Below, in pieces: positions 53,288-62,681 of a DNA stretch of 64,000 nucleotides. Position numbers and translations under genes: made by a program. This DNA comes from Luteibacter sp. (GTDB lineage Bacteria > Pseudomonadota > Gammaproteobacteria > Xanthomonadales > Rhodanobacteraceae), in assembly GCF_009912395.1 (NCBI RefSeq), contig NZ_WNDO01000009.1, forward strand, positions 107,466 through 171,465. Reading direction: 5' to 3'. The notes under the pieces are model-generated. The model was not told where the DNA came from, ran no database searches, and saw nothing but the letters and a program-made list of their open reading frames with translations. Position 1 is the stretch's first letter. Each line of letters opens with the position of its first letter.

Positions 53288-55798
53288 ATGACCACGATGG
53301 ATTCCGCAGCGCGCGAGCGCACCGAGACGGCCGCCGAGACGACCGCCACCCCCAACCCTGCCGCCGAGAAGGCGCCCGCTGCCGGCTACCGCAACGACGC
53401 CCCGCCGGCGTTCACCCTGACTCCTCCCCATAGCCCCGGCCAGATGCGCGTGAAGAAGCGCAACGGCGGCCAGGAAACCGTTGACGTCAACAAGATCGTG
53501 CGCGCGGTGACTCGCAGCGCCGATGGCCTGTTCGCGGTCGATCCGATGCGCGTTGCGCTGAAGACGATCGGCGGCCTGTACGACGGCGCCACCACCCAGG
53601 AACTCGACCAGCTGTCGATCCGCACCTCCGCGGCGCTCACCGCCGAGGAACCGGAATACGGCCAGCTCGCCGCGCGCCTGCTCTCGGCGTTCATCGACAA
53701 GGAAGTGGCCGGCCAGGAAATCCAGTCGTTCTCGCAGTCCATCGCGACGGGCTCCGAGCTGGGCATCCTGAACGAGCGTCTGCGCGACTTCGTGCAGACC
53801 AACTCGCGCAAGCTCAACGACGCGATCGACACCACCGCCTCGCGCCGCTTCGAGTACTTCGGCCTGCGTACGGTCTACGACCGCTACCTGCTGCGCCACC
53901 CGACCAAGCGCTTCGTCATCGAGACGCCGCAGTACTTCTTCATGCGCATCGCCTGCGCGCTCGGCGGCAACGACGTGACCGAGACGCTCGAGCTGTACCG
54001 CATGCTCTCGTCGCTGGAATACCTCGCCAGCTCGCCGACCCTGTTCAATGCCGGTACGGCGCACGAGCAGCTATCGTCGTGCTTCCTGCTCGACTCGCCG
54101 CAGGACGCGCTGGAATCCATCTACGCCAAGTACGGCGACGTGGCCCAGCTGTCGAAGTTCGCCGGCGGCATCGGCCTGGCCTACTCACGCATCCGTTCGC
54201 GCGGCTCGCTGATCAAGGGCACCAACGGCCACTCCAACGGCCTCGTGCCGTGGCTGAAGACGCTCGACGCCTCGGTCGCCGCCGTGAACCAGGGCGGCAA
54301 GCGCAAGGGCGCCGCCTGCGTGTACCTCGAAAGCTGGCACGCCGACATCGAGGAATTCCTCGAGCTGCGCGAGAACACCGGCGACGACGCCCGCCGCACG
54401 CACAACCTGAACCTCGCCAACTGGGTGCCGGACCTCTTCATGCGTCGCGTGGAGACGGACGGCGACTGGTCGCTGTTCGATCCGAAGATCGTGCCGCACT
54501 TCGTCGACACCTGGGGTGCCACCTTCGACGCAGCCTACGAGAAGGCCGAGGCCGAGGGCCTCGCCGTCAAGTCGATCAAGGCGCGCGAGCTGTACGCCCG
54601 CATGCTGCGTTCGCTGGCGCAGACAGGCAACGGCTGGATGACTTTCAAGGATCGCTCCAACGCGACCAGCAACCAGACCGCGCGTCCGGAAAACGTCATC
54701 CATCTGTCGAACCTCTGCACCGAGATCCTCGAAGTCACCAACGAGAACGAGACCGCGGTGTGCAACCTCGGCTCGGTGAACCTCGCCCGCCACGTCGTGG
54801 ACGGCGTGTTCGACTTCGAGAAGCTCTCCACCACCGTCCGTACGGCGGTGCGCCAGCTCAACCGCGTGATCGACCTCAACTTCTACCCGATCGCCACCGC
54901 GAAGACGGCGAACGTGAAGTGGCGCCCGGTCGGCCTCGGCGTGATGGGCCTGCAGGACGTCTTCTTCAAGCTGCGCCTGCCGTTCGACTCCGACGAAGCC
55001 CGTACGCTGTCCACGCGCATCCAGGAAGAGATCTACTTCCACGCGCTGTCGCAGTCCAACGAGATCGCCGAGCGTGACGGCGCCCACCCGGGCTTCGACG
55101 AAAGCCGCGCCGCCAACGGCGAGCTGCAGTTCGACTACTGGCCGGCCGCTACCCCGAATGGCAAGGACGAACGCTGGGCCGAGCTGCGCGCGAAGATCAA
55201 GCAGCACGGCCTGCGCAACTCGCTGCTCATCGCGATCGCGCCGACCGCCACCATCGCCTCGATCGCCGGTTGCTACGAGTGCATCGAGCCGCAGGTGTCC
55301 AACCTATTCAAGCGCGAAACGCTCTCGGGCGACTTCCTGGTGGTGAACCGCTACCTCGTCGACGAACTGAAGACGCTGGGCCTGTGGACCGCCGAAGTGC
55401 GTGACCAGATCAAGCTGGCCGAAGGTTCGGTGCAGGGCGTGACCGCCATCCCCGCCCAGCTGCGCCTGGTGTACCGCACCGTGTGGGAGCTGCCGCAGAA
55501 GGCGCTGATCGACCTCGCCGCCGCTCGCGGTGCGTACATCGACCAGAGCCAGTCGCTGAACCTGTTCATGGAAAACCCGAACATCGGTCAGCTGTCGTCG
55601 ATGTACATGTACGCCTGGAAGTCGGGTGTGAAAACCACCTACTACCTGCGTTCGCGTCCGGCTACCCGTATCGCCAAGACCACGGTCAGCGCCTCGGTTT
55701 CCGCACCGGTCGCCCCGGTCGTTGACGCCCAGGAAGAAGCCACCGCCGCAGTGTTCTGCTCGCTCGAAAACCCCGAGTACTGCGAAGCCTGCCAGTAA
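53288..55798 (+). CDS. nrdA: Ribonucleoside-diphosphate reductase alpha subunit (class Ia)
   Basis: 836 aa from ATG 53288. An Ala/Pro-rich N-terminal extension of about 45 residues precedes the ATP-cone (RVKKRNGGQETVDVNKIV...). The catalytic barrel has SSCFLLDSPQD, NLCTEILEV and AVCNLGSVNLARH. The C-terminal tail has the Cys pair (YCEACQ) that re-reduces the active site. It reduces NDPs to dNDPs with NrdB. A cobalamin riboswitch is upstream, implying repression when B12 is present. Confidence 0.95.
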   Translation: MTTMDSAARERTETAAETTATPNPAAEKAPAAGYRNDAPPAFTLTPPHSPGQMRVKKRNGGQETVDVNKIVRAVTRSADGLFAVDPMRVALKTIGGLYDGATTQELDQLSIRTSAALTAEEPEYGQLAARLLSAFIDKEVAGQEIQSFSQSIATGSELGILNERLRDFVQTNSRKLNDAIDTTASRRFEYFGLRTVYDRYLLRHPTKRFVIETPQYFFMRIACALGGNDVTETLELYRMLSSLEYLASSPTLFNAGTAHEQLSSCFLLDSPQDALESIYAKYGDVAQLSKFAGGIGLAYSRIRSRGSLIKGTNGHSNGLVPWLKTLDASVAAVNQGGKRKGAACVYLESWHADIEEFLELRENTGDDARRTHNLNLANWVPDLFMRRVETDGDWSLFDPKIVPHFVDTWGATFDAAYEKAEAEGLAVKSIKARELYARMLRSLAQTGNGWMTFKDRSNATSNQTARPENVIHLSNLCTEILEVTNENETAVCNLGSVNLARHVVDGVFDFEKLSTTVRTAVRQLNRVIDLNFYPIATAKTANVKWRPVGLGVMGLQDVFFKLRLPFDSDEARTLSTRIQEEIYFHALSQSNEIAERDGAHPGFDESRAANGELQFDYWPAATPNGKDERWAELRAKIKQHGLRNSLLIAIAPTATIASIAGCYECIEPQVSNLFKRETLSGDFLVVNRYLVDELKTLGLWTAEVRDQIKLAEGSVQGVTAIPAQLRLVYRTVWELPQKALIDLAAARGAYIDQSQSLNLFMENPNIGQLSSMYMYAWKSGVKTTYYLRSRPATRIAKTTVSASVSAPVAPVVDAQEEATAAVFCSLENPEYCEACQ

Positions 55799-55810
55799 CA
55801 CGCACCACCC

Positions 55811-55836
55811 GCGGGACGGCCGTGCGGCCGTCCCGC
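55811..55836 (+). other. Hairpin between nrdA and nrdB
   Basis: GCGGGACGGCC-GTGC-GGCCGTCCCGC: an 11-bp perfect stem 12 nt after the nrdA stop, without a U tract. It may stabilise the nrdA message or tune nrdB. Confidence 0.55.
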
Positions 55837-55891
55837 TCCATTTCGATGCTGGCGCGTAGCGCGCCGCTCACCCGCTGAAAGAGGTACCCCG

Positions 55892-56920
55892 ATGTCCGCC
55901 GCCCCCATCACCCGCGATGCCCACCTGCTCGATCCCGGCTTCGAACTGACGCTGCGTCCGATGCGTTATCCGAAGTTCTACGAGATGTATCGCGCCGCGA
56001 TCCGCAACACCTGGACGGTGGAAGAAGTGGACTTCTCGCTCGACGTCACCGACCTGAAGTCGAAGATGTCCGATGCCGACCGCCACCTCATCCATCGCCT
56101 CGTGGCCTTCTTCGCCACCGGCGACACGATCGTGTCGAACAACCTGGTGCTCAACCTGTACCAGCACGTGAACTCGCCCGAAGCGCGCATGTTCCTCTCG
56201 CGCCAGCTGTATGAAGAAGCGCTGCACGTGCAGTTCTACCTGACCCTGCTCGACACCTACATTCCGGAACCGTCGGAGCGCAACAAGGCCTTCGCCGCCA
56301 TCGAGAGCATCCCCTCGATCCGCCAGAAGGGCGAGTTCTGCTTCAAGTGGATCGACTCCATCCAGGACATCAACCGCCTGGAAACTCGCGAACACCGCCG
56401 TCAGTTCCTGCTGAACCTGATCTGCTTCGCCGCGTGCATCGAAGGCCTGTTCTTCTTCGCCGCCTTCGCCTACGTGTACTACCTGCGTTCGCGCGGCCTG
56501 CTGCACGGCCTCGCCTCGGGCACCAACTGGGTGTTCCGTGACGAGTCCGGCCACATGGCCTTCGCCTTCGACGTCGTGCGCACCGTGCGCGAGGAAGAGC
56601 CGGATCTCTTCGACGAAGAGATGCGCATGCAGGTTGAGGAGATGTTGGAAGACGCCATCGCCTGCGAGACGCAGTTCGCCCAGGACGTCCTCTCGGGCGG
56701 CGTGGCCGGCCTCTCGGTGAACGACATGCGCCAGTACCTCGAGTACTGCGCCGACCAGCGCCTGGTTCAGCTGGACATGCCGAAGAAGTACGGCGCAAAG
56801 AATCCGTTCGACTTCATGGACCTGCAGGACGTCCAGGAACTCACCAACTTCTTCGAGCGCCGCGTCTCGTCGTACCAGGTGGGCGTGCAGGGCGAGGTCT
56901 CGTTCGACCAGTCGTTCTGA
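55892..56920 (+). CDS. nrdB: Ribonucleoside-diphosphate reductase beta subunit (class Ia)
   Basis: 342 aa ferritin-like radical subunit. Metal-ligand segments include the first helix (VAFFATGDTIVSNN region), RQLYEEALHVQFY with the EExxH-type ligands, CIEGLFFFAAFAYVYYLR, and DESGHMAFAF. The C-terminal tail binds NrdA. Second gene of the nrdAB operon under the cobalamin riboswitch. Confidence 0.95.
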   Translation: MSAAPITRDAHLLDPGFELTLRPMRYPKFYEMYRAAIRNTWTVEEVDFSLDVTDLKSKMSDADRHLIHRLVAFFATGDTIVSNNLVLNLYQHVNSPEARMFLSRQLYEEALHVQFYLTLLDTYIPEPSERNKAFAAIESIPSIRQKGEFCFKWIDSIQDINRLETREHRRQFLLNLICFAACIEGLFFFAAFAYVYYLRSRGLLHGLASGTNWVFRDESGHMAFAFDVVRTVREEEPDLFDEEMRMQVEEMLEDAIACETQFAQDVLSGGVAGLSVNDMRQYLEYCADQRLVQLDMPKKYGAKNPFDFMDLQDVQELTNFFERRVSSYQVGVQGEVSFDQSF

Positions 56921-56949
56921 TCCTGTCCCGCTTGTTGCGGGATAGCTCT

Positions 56950-57030
56950 TGTAGGAGCGCGCTTGCGCGCGATCCGGCCGTGGCGGCCAGGTTGCCGCTG
57001 CCGCGGGTCGCGCGCAAGCGCGCTCCTACA
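56950..57030. repeat. GTAG-REP palindrome pair
   Basis: Inverted REP arms. The 3' half of the spacer (TTGCCGCTGCCGCGGGTC) matches the unit at 44606-44686. It follows nrdB by 29 nt. Confidence 0.9.
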
Positions 57031-57093
57031 ACTTATGCGGCGGTGCAGCATCCGCGATAGAATGGGCCTCTCCCCACGCTCATTCGCCTCCCC

Positions 57094-57483
57094 ATGCTCC
57101 CCATCTCCCGCCCCACCGAGGCCCGCGTCCTCGAGATCGTCTTCCCCGACCACACCAACCACCTCGGCACGCTGTTCGGCGGCCAGGCGCTGGCATGGAT
57201 GGACAAGGCGGCCTTTCTCGCCGCCTCCCGCTACTCGCGCAAGGTCGTGGTCACCGCCCGCTCCGAGCAGGTCGATTTCCACGTGCCTGTGCACAAGGGC
57301 CAGATGGTCGAGCTGATCGCCACGGTGCTTTCCGTGGGCCGCACGTCGATGAAGGTCGACGTGGCCATGTACACCGAAGACCTCATCACCGGCGCACGCG
57401 AACTGTGCACCCGCGGCACCTTCGTGATGATCGCGCTTGGCCCGGACCACAAGCCGGCCCCGATCGACCCGCCGCAGGCCTGA
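57094..57483 (+). CDS. Hotdog-fold acyl-CoA thioesterase (YciA/BACH-like)
   Basis: 129 aa. DHTNHLGTLFGGQALAWMDKAA is the signature helix-strand of acyl-CoA thioesterases (Asp and Asn/Gly-rich hotdog helix, cited as residues 19-40). VVTARSEQVDFHVPVHKGQ follows. It hydrolyses acyl-CoA esters; chain length is not predictable. Its short 3' spacer carries the MerR-type promoter of the next gene. Confidence 0.88.
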   Translation: MLPISRPTEARVLEIVFPDHTNHLGTLFGGQALAWMDKAAFLAASRYSRKVVVTARSEQVDFHVPVHKGQMVELIATVLSVGRTSMKVDVAMYTEDLITGARELCTRGTFVMIALGPDHKPAPIDPPQA

Positions 57484-57491
57484 TCCCCCTG

Positions 57492-57522
57492 TTGACTTAG
57501 AGCGCGCTCGAAGGCGTACGCT
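57492..57522 (+). promoter_or_regulatory. MerR-type promoter with 19-bp spacer and operator
   Basis: -35 TTGACT (57492-57497), -10 TACGCT (57517-57522), spacer exactly 19 bp. An inverted repeat, CTTAGAGCG/CGCTCGAAG (57496-57513), lies in the spacer with one mismatch. Long spacers with a centred dyad are the hallmark of MerR-activated promoters. The expected +1 is at about 57529, essentially the merR ATG. Confidence 0.75.
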
Positions 57523-57529
57523 TTCGGGC

Positions 57530-57963
57530 ATGCCCATCGCCCTGACCATCGCCGAGGCCGCGCAGACCAGCGGCCTCACCGCGTACACGCTGCGCTACTA
57601 CGAGCAGATCGGCCTGATCGACCCGGTGCCTCGACGCAGCGGGCAGCGCGTCTACGGCGACACCGACATGCGCCTGATCGGCTTCGTGCAGTGCCTTCGC
57701 GCCACCGGCATGCCCATGCGCGACATCCAGGAATACATGCGCCTGCGCCGTCTCGGCGACACGCAGGACAGCATCCGGCTGCGCGGCGAACTGCTCGGTC
57801 GCCATGCCACGCACCTGCGCTCGGAACTGGTCCTGCTCACGGAAACGATCGACCGCCTCGACGCGAAGATCGCGAGGTACCGTGCACGCTATGTCACCGA
57901 TGAGGCCCCGTCTTCCTCCTGCCAGACCACCGGCAAGATCCCCTCGAAACGAAGGAGAAACGC

Positions 57964-57967
<4 letters not shown>
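57530..57967 (+). CDS. MerR-family transcriptional regulator
   Basis: 145 aa from ATG 57530. N-terminal winged HTH ([24 protein letters not shown], first 35 residues), then a coiled-coil dimer helix (about 80-120) and a Cys/Ser tail (SSSCQTT). It resembles NmlR/AdhR-type aldehyde- or electrophile-sensing members often found beside an aldo/keto reductase. Its stop overlaps the start of the AKR (ATGA). The promoter places the transcript start at the ATG, so the mRNA may be leaderless. Confidence 0.87.
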
Positions 57968-58956
<989 letters not shown>

Positions 58957-58968
58957 GCCCCGGCGACC

Positions 58969-58974
58969 TATAAT
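58969..58974 (+). promoter_or_regulatory. -10 box of queF
   Basis: Perfect TATAAT 34 bp before the queF ATG. No convincing -35 is seen at 17 bp. Confidence 0.6.
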
Positions 58975-59003
58975 GGCGGTTTGTTGCCAGCAGCAAACCG
59001 CCA
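58974..59003 (+). promoter_or_regulatory. Palindrome spanning the queF transcription and translation start
   Basis: TGGCGGTTTG (58974-58983), a 10-nt loop, and its exact complement CAAACCGCCA (58994-59003), whose last A is the first base of the queF ATG. It could be an operator over the promoter or a hairpin that hides the ribosome site. Confidence 0.6.
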
Positions 59004-59830
59004 TGTCGTCTCCCGAACATTCGCCCCTGGGCAAGACCACGGTCTACGCCGACCGCTACGACCCCAGCCTGCTTTTCCCCATCCCCCGCCAGGGCAAGCG
59101 CGACGAGATCGGCGTCGCCGCCGGTCCGCTGCCGTTCCACGGCGTGGACCTGTGGAACGGCTACGAGTTGTCGTGGCTGGATGCTCGCGGCAAGCCGATG
59201 GTGGCCGTGGCCGAGTTCCGCTTTCCTGCCACCACGCCGAACATCGTCGAATCCAAGTCGTTCAAGCTATACCTGAACAGCTTCGCCCAGGAGACGGTGG
59301 CCTCCATCGAGGCGCTGCGCGAGACGCTCGTCCGCGACCTCTCCGCCGCCTCCGGCGGTCCTGTCGAAATCACCCTGCATACCCCTGAAGCGCTGCGCGG
59401 TACCCCGATCGGCGAGCCCGAAGGCATCCTGCTCGACACGATGACGCTGGATTTCGACAGCTACGGCCCGCCGCGCGCCGACTTCCTCGCCACCGGCGAG
59501 GGTGACGTGCGCGAGACGCTGGTGTCGCACCTGCTTCGCTCCAACTGCCCGGTGACCGGCCAGCCCGACTGGGGCAGCGTGCAGATCGCCTACACCGGCC
59601 GCCCGCTCGACCGCGCGGGCCTGCTGCGTTACCTGGTGTCCTTCCGTAGCCACACGGAATTCCATGAGCAGTGCGTCGAGCGCATCTTCATGGATATCCA
59701 GGCACGTTGCGCTCCGGAAGCGCTGACCGTGTACGCGCGTTACACCCGTCGCGGCGGCCTGGATATCAATCCGTTCCGCAGCACCGACGCGTCCCTGCGC
59801 CCGGAAAACCCGCGCGGCGCCCGTCAATGA
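59003..59830 (+). CDS. queF: NADPH-dependent 7-cyano-7-deazaguanine reductase QueF
   Basis: 275 aa from ATG 59003. It is the long (E. coli-like) bimodular form with two T-fold halves. The substrate motif ESKSFK is at 83-88 and the catalytic Cys182 is in [11 protein letters not shown]. It reduces preQ0 to preQ1 in queuosine synthesis. No preQ1 riboswitch is visible upstream; there is a perfect palindrome instead. Confidence 0.95.
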   Translation: MSSPEHSPLGKTTVYADRYDPSLLFPIPRQGKRDEIGVAAGPLPFHGVDLWNGYELSWLDARGKPMVAVAEFRFPATTPNIVESKSFKLYLNSFAQETVASIEALRETLVRDLSAASGGPVEITLHTPEALRGTPIGEPEGILLDTMTLDFDSYGPPRADFLATGEGDVRETLVSHLLRSNCPVTGQPDWGSVQIAYTGRPLDRAGLLRYLVSFRSHTEFHEQCVERIFMDIQARCAPEALTVYARYTRRGGLDINPFRSTDASLRPENPRGARQ

Positions 59831-59957
59831 TGAATGGCGCATTCATGCCATCTTCATTGGTCTTGCCTTTAGTTGTGTAGCCTGTAACCTGCCGCGTCGA
59901 AGGGGATCGGCCCCACGCGCGTCCCTCATACCGACAAGTACTCTCCGGAATCCAGAC

Positions 59958-60554
59958 ATGAAGCTTTCCATGCGTTCGTCCGTCCTCGCCTCGGCCACCA
60001 TCGCCGGTCTGCTGGTCCTCACCGCCTGCGGCAAGAAGGACGAACAGCAGAACGCCGCTCCGGCCCCGGCCTCCACCGCTCCGGCAGCCACTGCGCCGGC
60101 TCCGGCGTCCACCGCGCCCGCCGCCCCGGCTGCCGCCGGTACCGCCGCCGCTGCCCCGGCCGCCCAGCCGGCTGCCGCTCCGGCTCCCGCCGCTCCGACC
60201 GCCAGCGAGTCGCTGAAGGTCGGTTCGGTCACCCTCGGCAATGCCGTCGGCGCCGACAAGAAGGTCGCCAAGGCCAAGAACGCCTTCGCCCCGAACGACA
60301 AGACGATCTACGCCTCGGTCGCCACCGAAGGCAGCACCGCCGGCGCCACCCTGGCCGCCAAGTGGACCTTCCAGGACGGCGACACCGCCACCACGGTGAG
60401 CGACATCAGCCAGTCGATCAGCACGGATGGCCCGGCCGTCACCACGTTCAAGATCCAGAACCCGAACGAGTGGCCGGAAGGCAAGTACAAGGTCGTCATC
60501 TCGCTGAACGGCCAGGCCGTCGGCAACGAGGCCTTCGAGGTCAAGAAGAAGTAA
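59958..60554 (+). CDS. Lipoprotein with Ala/Pro-rich linker
   Basis: 198 aa. The lipobox LTAC (Cys about 24) directs lipid modification. Residues about 30-85 are a low-complexity Ala/Pro repeat (runs of APAAP-type), which may span the periplasm or peptidoglycan. The C-terminal domain (about 88-198) with a TIYASV-ATEG...AKWTFQDG...WPEGKYKVVISLNG pattern looks like an immunoglobulin-like beta-sandwich. Family uncertain. A strong terminator follows. Confidence 0.78.
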   Translation: MKLSMRSSVLASATIAGLLVLTACGKKDEQQNAAPAPASTAPAATAPAPASTAPAAPAAAGTAAAAPAAQPAAAPAPAAPTASESLKVGSVTLGNAVGADKKVAKAKNAFAPNDKTIYASVATEGSTAGATLAAKWTFQDGDTATTVSDISQSISTDGPAVTTFKIQNPNEWPEGKYKVVISLNGQAVGNEAFEVKKK

Positions 60555-60576
60555 GCCTTCCGCTCTTGCGGGATGC

Positions 60577-60609
60577 AAAAAAGGCGCGGCTTCGGCCGCG
60601 CCTTTTTTC
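60577..60609 (+). terminator. Intrinsic terminator after the lipoprotein gene
   Basis: AAAAAAGGCGCGGC-TTCG-GCCGCGCCTTTTTTC: an 8-bp GC stem with a UUCG loop and a T tract, plus an upstream A tract, so it could work in both directions. Confidence 0.9.
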
Positions 60610-60625
60610 TTTGCGGCTCTACACC

Positions 60626-60671
60626 TGTAGGAGCGCGCTTGCGCGCGATCGCGCGCAAGCGCGCTCCTACA
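60626..60671. repeat. Minimal perfect REP palindrome (46 bp)
   Basis: Two REP arms joined directly with no spacer, giving a perfect 23-bp inverted repeat. Its right arm supplies the TAG stop (60667-60669) of the minus-strand gene at 60667-61446. Confidence 0.92.
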
Positions 60672-61446
60672 GGGCGAGGAGGCCGTTTAGGGTGCCGTAG
60701 TCCAAAGCCTTCGGCTGCTCGACACCCAGCAACACCGCCGCACCCTTCGCCGCGCCGGCGTACGCGTCGATCGACAGCGCGATGCCCGCGCTCAGCCGCC
60801 GTACGCCCGCAGCGAACAGTTCCTCTCGTAACGGCAACCCCGGCACCAGCATCACATTCAGCGGCATGTCGCCGATGGCCGCCACCACGCGACGGATATC
60901 GTCCACGGCCTTGATCCCCGGCGCGAACAAACCATCGGCACCCGCCTCGCGATACAGCGCCGCCCGACGTACCACCTCATCCACCGCCGCGTCGCCCGAG
61001 GCGAGACCGCGCAGATAGACGTCCGTACGGGCGTTGATATACAGATCGCGCCCGCCCAATGCAGCGCGGATCGCCTTCAGCTTGACCACCAGCGCCTCCG
61101 GCTTACCCGCGCCATCCTCGATGTTGATCCCCGCCACGCCCGCATCGACCAGCGATGCCACGAAGCGCCCGACGCTGGCTGCGTCGTCCGAGCCACCCTC
61201 CTCGATATCCACGGTGAGCGGCAGCTTCGCCACGCGGGCGATGCGCTTCACCGCTGCGAGCATCTCGTCGGCCGGCAGGTGGTTACCGTCGGCCCAGCCG
61301 CAGGCCCAAGCGACACCCGCGCTGGTGGTGGCGATGGCGGAGGCCCCGGCATGCTGGATCGCCACGGCGCTGCCGGCGTCCCACGCGTTGGGCAGGACGA
61401 GCAGGCGGTCGCCGCGATGCAGTTCCCGGAAACGTTGCACGGACAT
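60667..61446 (-). CDS. Isocitrate lyase/PEP mutase family protein
   Basis: 259 aa from ATG 61446, SD AAGGAG. ICL/PEPM barrel: LLVLPNAWDAGSAVAIQHAG, TVDIEEGG (metal Asp/Glu), GINIEDGAG and YINARTDVYL. It resembles the 2-methylisocitrate-lyase-like/oxaloacetase PEPM group, but the KKCGH signature of true isocitrate lyases is absent. The C-C bond substrate is unknown. The stop codon lies inside the REP. Confidence 0.85.
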   Translation of the reverse strand: MSVQRFRELHRGDRLLVLPNAWDAGSAVAIQHAGASAIATTSAGVAWACGWADGNHLPADEMLAAVKRIARVAKLPLTVDIEEGGSDDAASVGRFVASLVDAGVAGINIEDGAGKPEALVVKLKAIRAALGGRDLYINARTDVYLRGLASGDAAVDEVVRRAALYREAGADGLFAPGIKAVDDIRRVVAAIGDMPLNVMLVPGLPLREELFAAGVRRLSAGIALSIDAYAGAAKGAAVLLGVEQPKALDYGTLNGLLAL

Positions 61447-61669
61447 GGGTCGCACTCCTTCGGAAAAGTCCGGCAACGATCCTCCTCTGAAGGCGACCTC
61501 GCAATATCCTTCAGTCGCGATGCCGTTTTGTGAGGGAGCCGCATAGGCCGGGTGAGATCCCGTCTCACCGCCTACAGACACGACCTTCAACACAGCGATG
61601 CTCGAATGGCCCCCGAACCCGGACGAACGAAAGCCGGGCCGCCCCACCACCCATTCGGAGACCATCGCC

Positions 61670-61843
61670 ATGCTGCATTGGGCCGTTATTTTCTTCGTGA
61701 TCGCGATCATCGCCGCGATCTTCGGCTTCACTGGCATCGCCGCCGGCGCCGCCAGCATCGCGAAGATCCTGTTCGTCGTGTTCCTGATCCTGTTCGTGCT
61801 TTCGCTGCTGTTCGGCGGTTTCCGCCGAGGTCCGCGCGTATAG
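61670..61843 (+). CDS. DUF1328 small membrane protein (YtjA-like)
   Basis: 57 aa from ATG 61670, SD GGAG. Two hydrophobic helices (about 4-24 and 32-48) separated by [16 protein letters not shown] residues (observed [11 protein letters not shown]), ending [10 protein letters not shown]. This is the DUF1328/YtjA family of stress-associated inner-membrane miniproteins. A terminator follows. Confidence 0.88.
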   Translation: MLHWAVIFFVIAIIAAIFGFTGIAAGAASIAKILFVVFLILFVLSLLFGGFRRGPRV

Positions 61844-61870
61844 CTCGAATCGCACCGAGTGACAGGAGAA

Positions 61871-61900
61871 GCGCCCCGGCCCCAGACCGGGGCGTTTTTT
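61871..61900 (+). terminator. Intrinsic terminator after the DUF1328 gene
   Basis: CGCCCCGG-N7-CCGGGGCG followed by six T. Confidence 0.88.
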
Positions 61901-61906
61901 CATGCG

Positions 61907-62605
61907 TCAGTCGCGCAGCGTTTCGCGGAAGAACGCCCGCGTGCGCGCATTGGCCCGCGCCGCGTCGTCCGCATGGAAGTGCGCGCCGTTGGGCCGGGCG
62001 AAGGCGTGGTCGCGCCCTTCGTACACATGCACCTCGGCATGCGGGTTGTCGCGCAGGCCATTGACGACCGTGTCGATGGCCGTCCGGTCCATGAACTTGT
62101 CCTCGCCGGCCAGATGAATCAGCAACGGCGTCTTCGAATGCACGGCCCGGGCGACGAATTCGTCGGTACGGCTGCCGTAGTACTCGGCGGCGGCGTCCAC
62201 GTTGCCGCGCGCGGCCGTGAGGAAGGTGAGCAGGCCACCGAGGCAGTAGCCCGTCACACCGGCACGGTCGCCAGCCTCCGGCAGGTCGCGCGCGGCGGCG
62301 AGCGTGGCTTCGATGTCGTCGACGGCCTTGTCCAGGTCGAGGCGGAGATAATAGTCGAGTGCCTGCTTCCAGTCGTCTTCGCTGTGCTCGGACAGCACGA
62401 TGCCGGGGCGGAAGCGCCAGAACAGGTCCGGGGCCACCGCGAGGTAGCCTTCACGCGCCCATCCGTCGGCGATGCTGCGGATGCCTTCCGTAAGGCCGAA
62501 GATCTCCTGGACGACGATTACGATCGGCGCGGGTGTCACGGCGGGGCGGGCAACGTAGGCGTGGAAGGAACCGTCGGACGTGGTGACGGTGAGGGATTCG
62601 CTCAT
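61907..62605 (-). CDS. Dienelactone hydrolase family protein
   Basis: 232 aa. VVQEIFGL near the N-terminus, nucleophile Cys in GYCLGG, HLAGEDKF with the acid Asp, and the C-terminal GRDHAF histidine. The Cys-Asp-His triad and spacing fit dienelactone hydrolases (carboxymethylenebutenolidase-like). It may act on lactones or esters; no aromatic degradation genes are nearby. Divergent from the GlxA-type regulator, 76 bp apart. Confidence 0.88.
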   Translation of the reverse strand: MSESLTVTTSDGSFHAYVARPAVTPAPIVIVVQEIFGLTEGIRSIADGWAREGYLAVAPDLFWRFRPGIVLSEHSEDDWKQALDYYLRLDLDKAVDDIEATLAAARDLPEAGDRAGVTGYCLGGLLTFLTAARGNVDAAAEYYGSRTDEFVARAVHSKTPLLIHLAGEDKFMDRTAIDTVVNGLRDNPHAEVHVYEGRDHAFARPNGAHFHADDAARANARTRAFFRETLRD

Positions 62606-62681
62606 GGGTGACTCCAGGTGAGATGACCGGCCACCAAGGTAGCCACGCCTATGGCCGCGCGCAGTTGGCTAAACTGACGCC

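Noticed and set aside
58974..59003. preQ1 riboswitch before queF
   Set aside because: The short leader lacks the preQ1-I/II conserved tail; only a simple palindrome is present.
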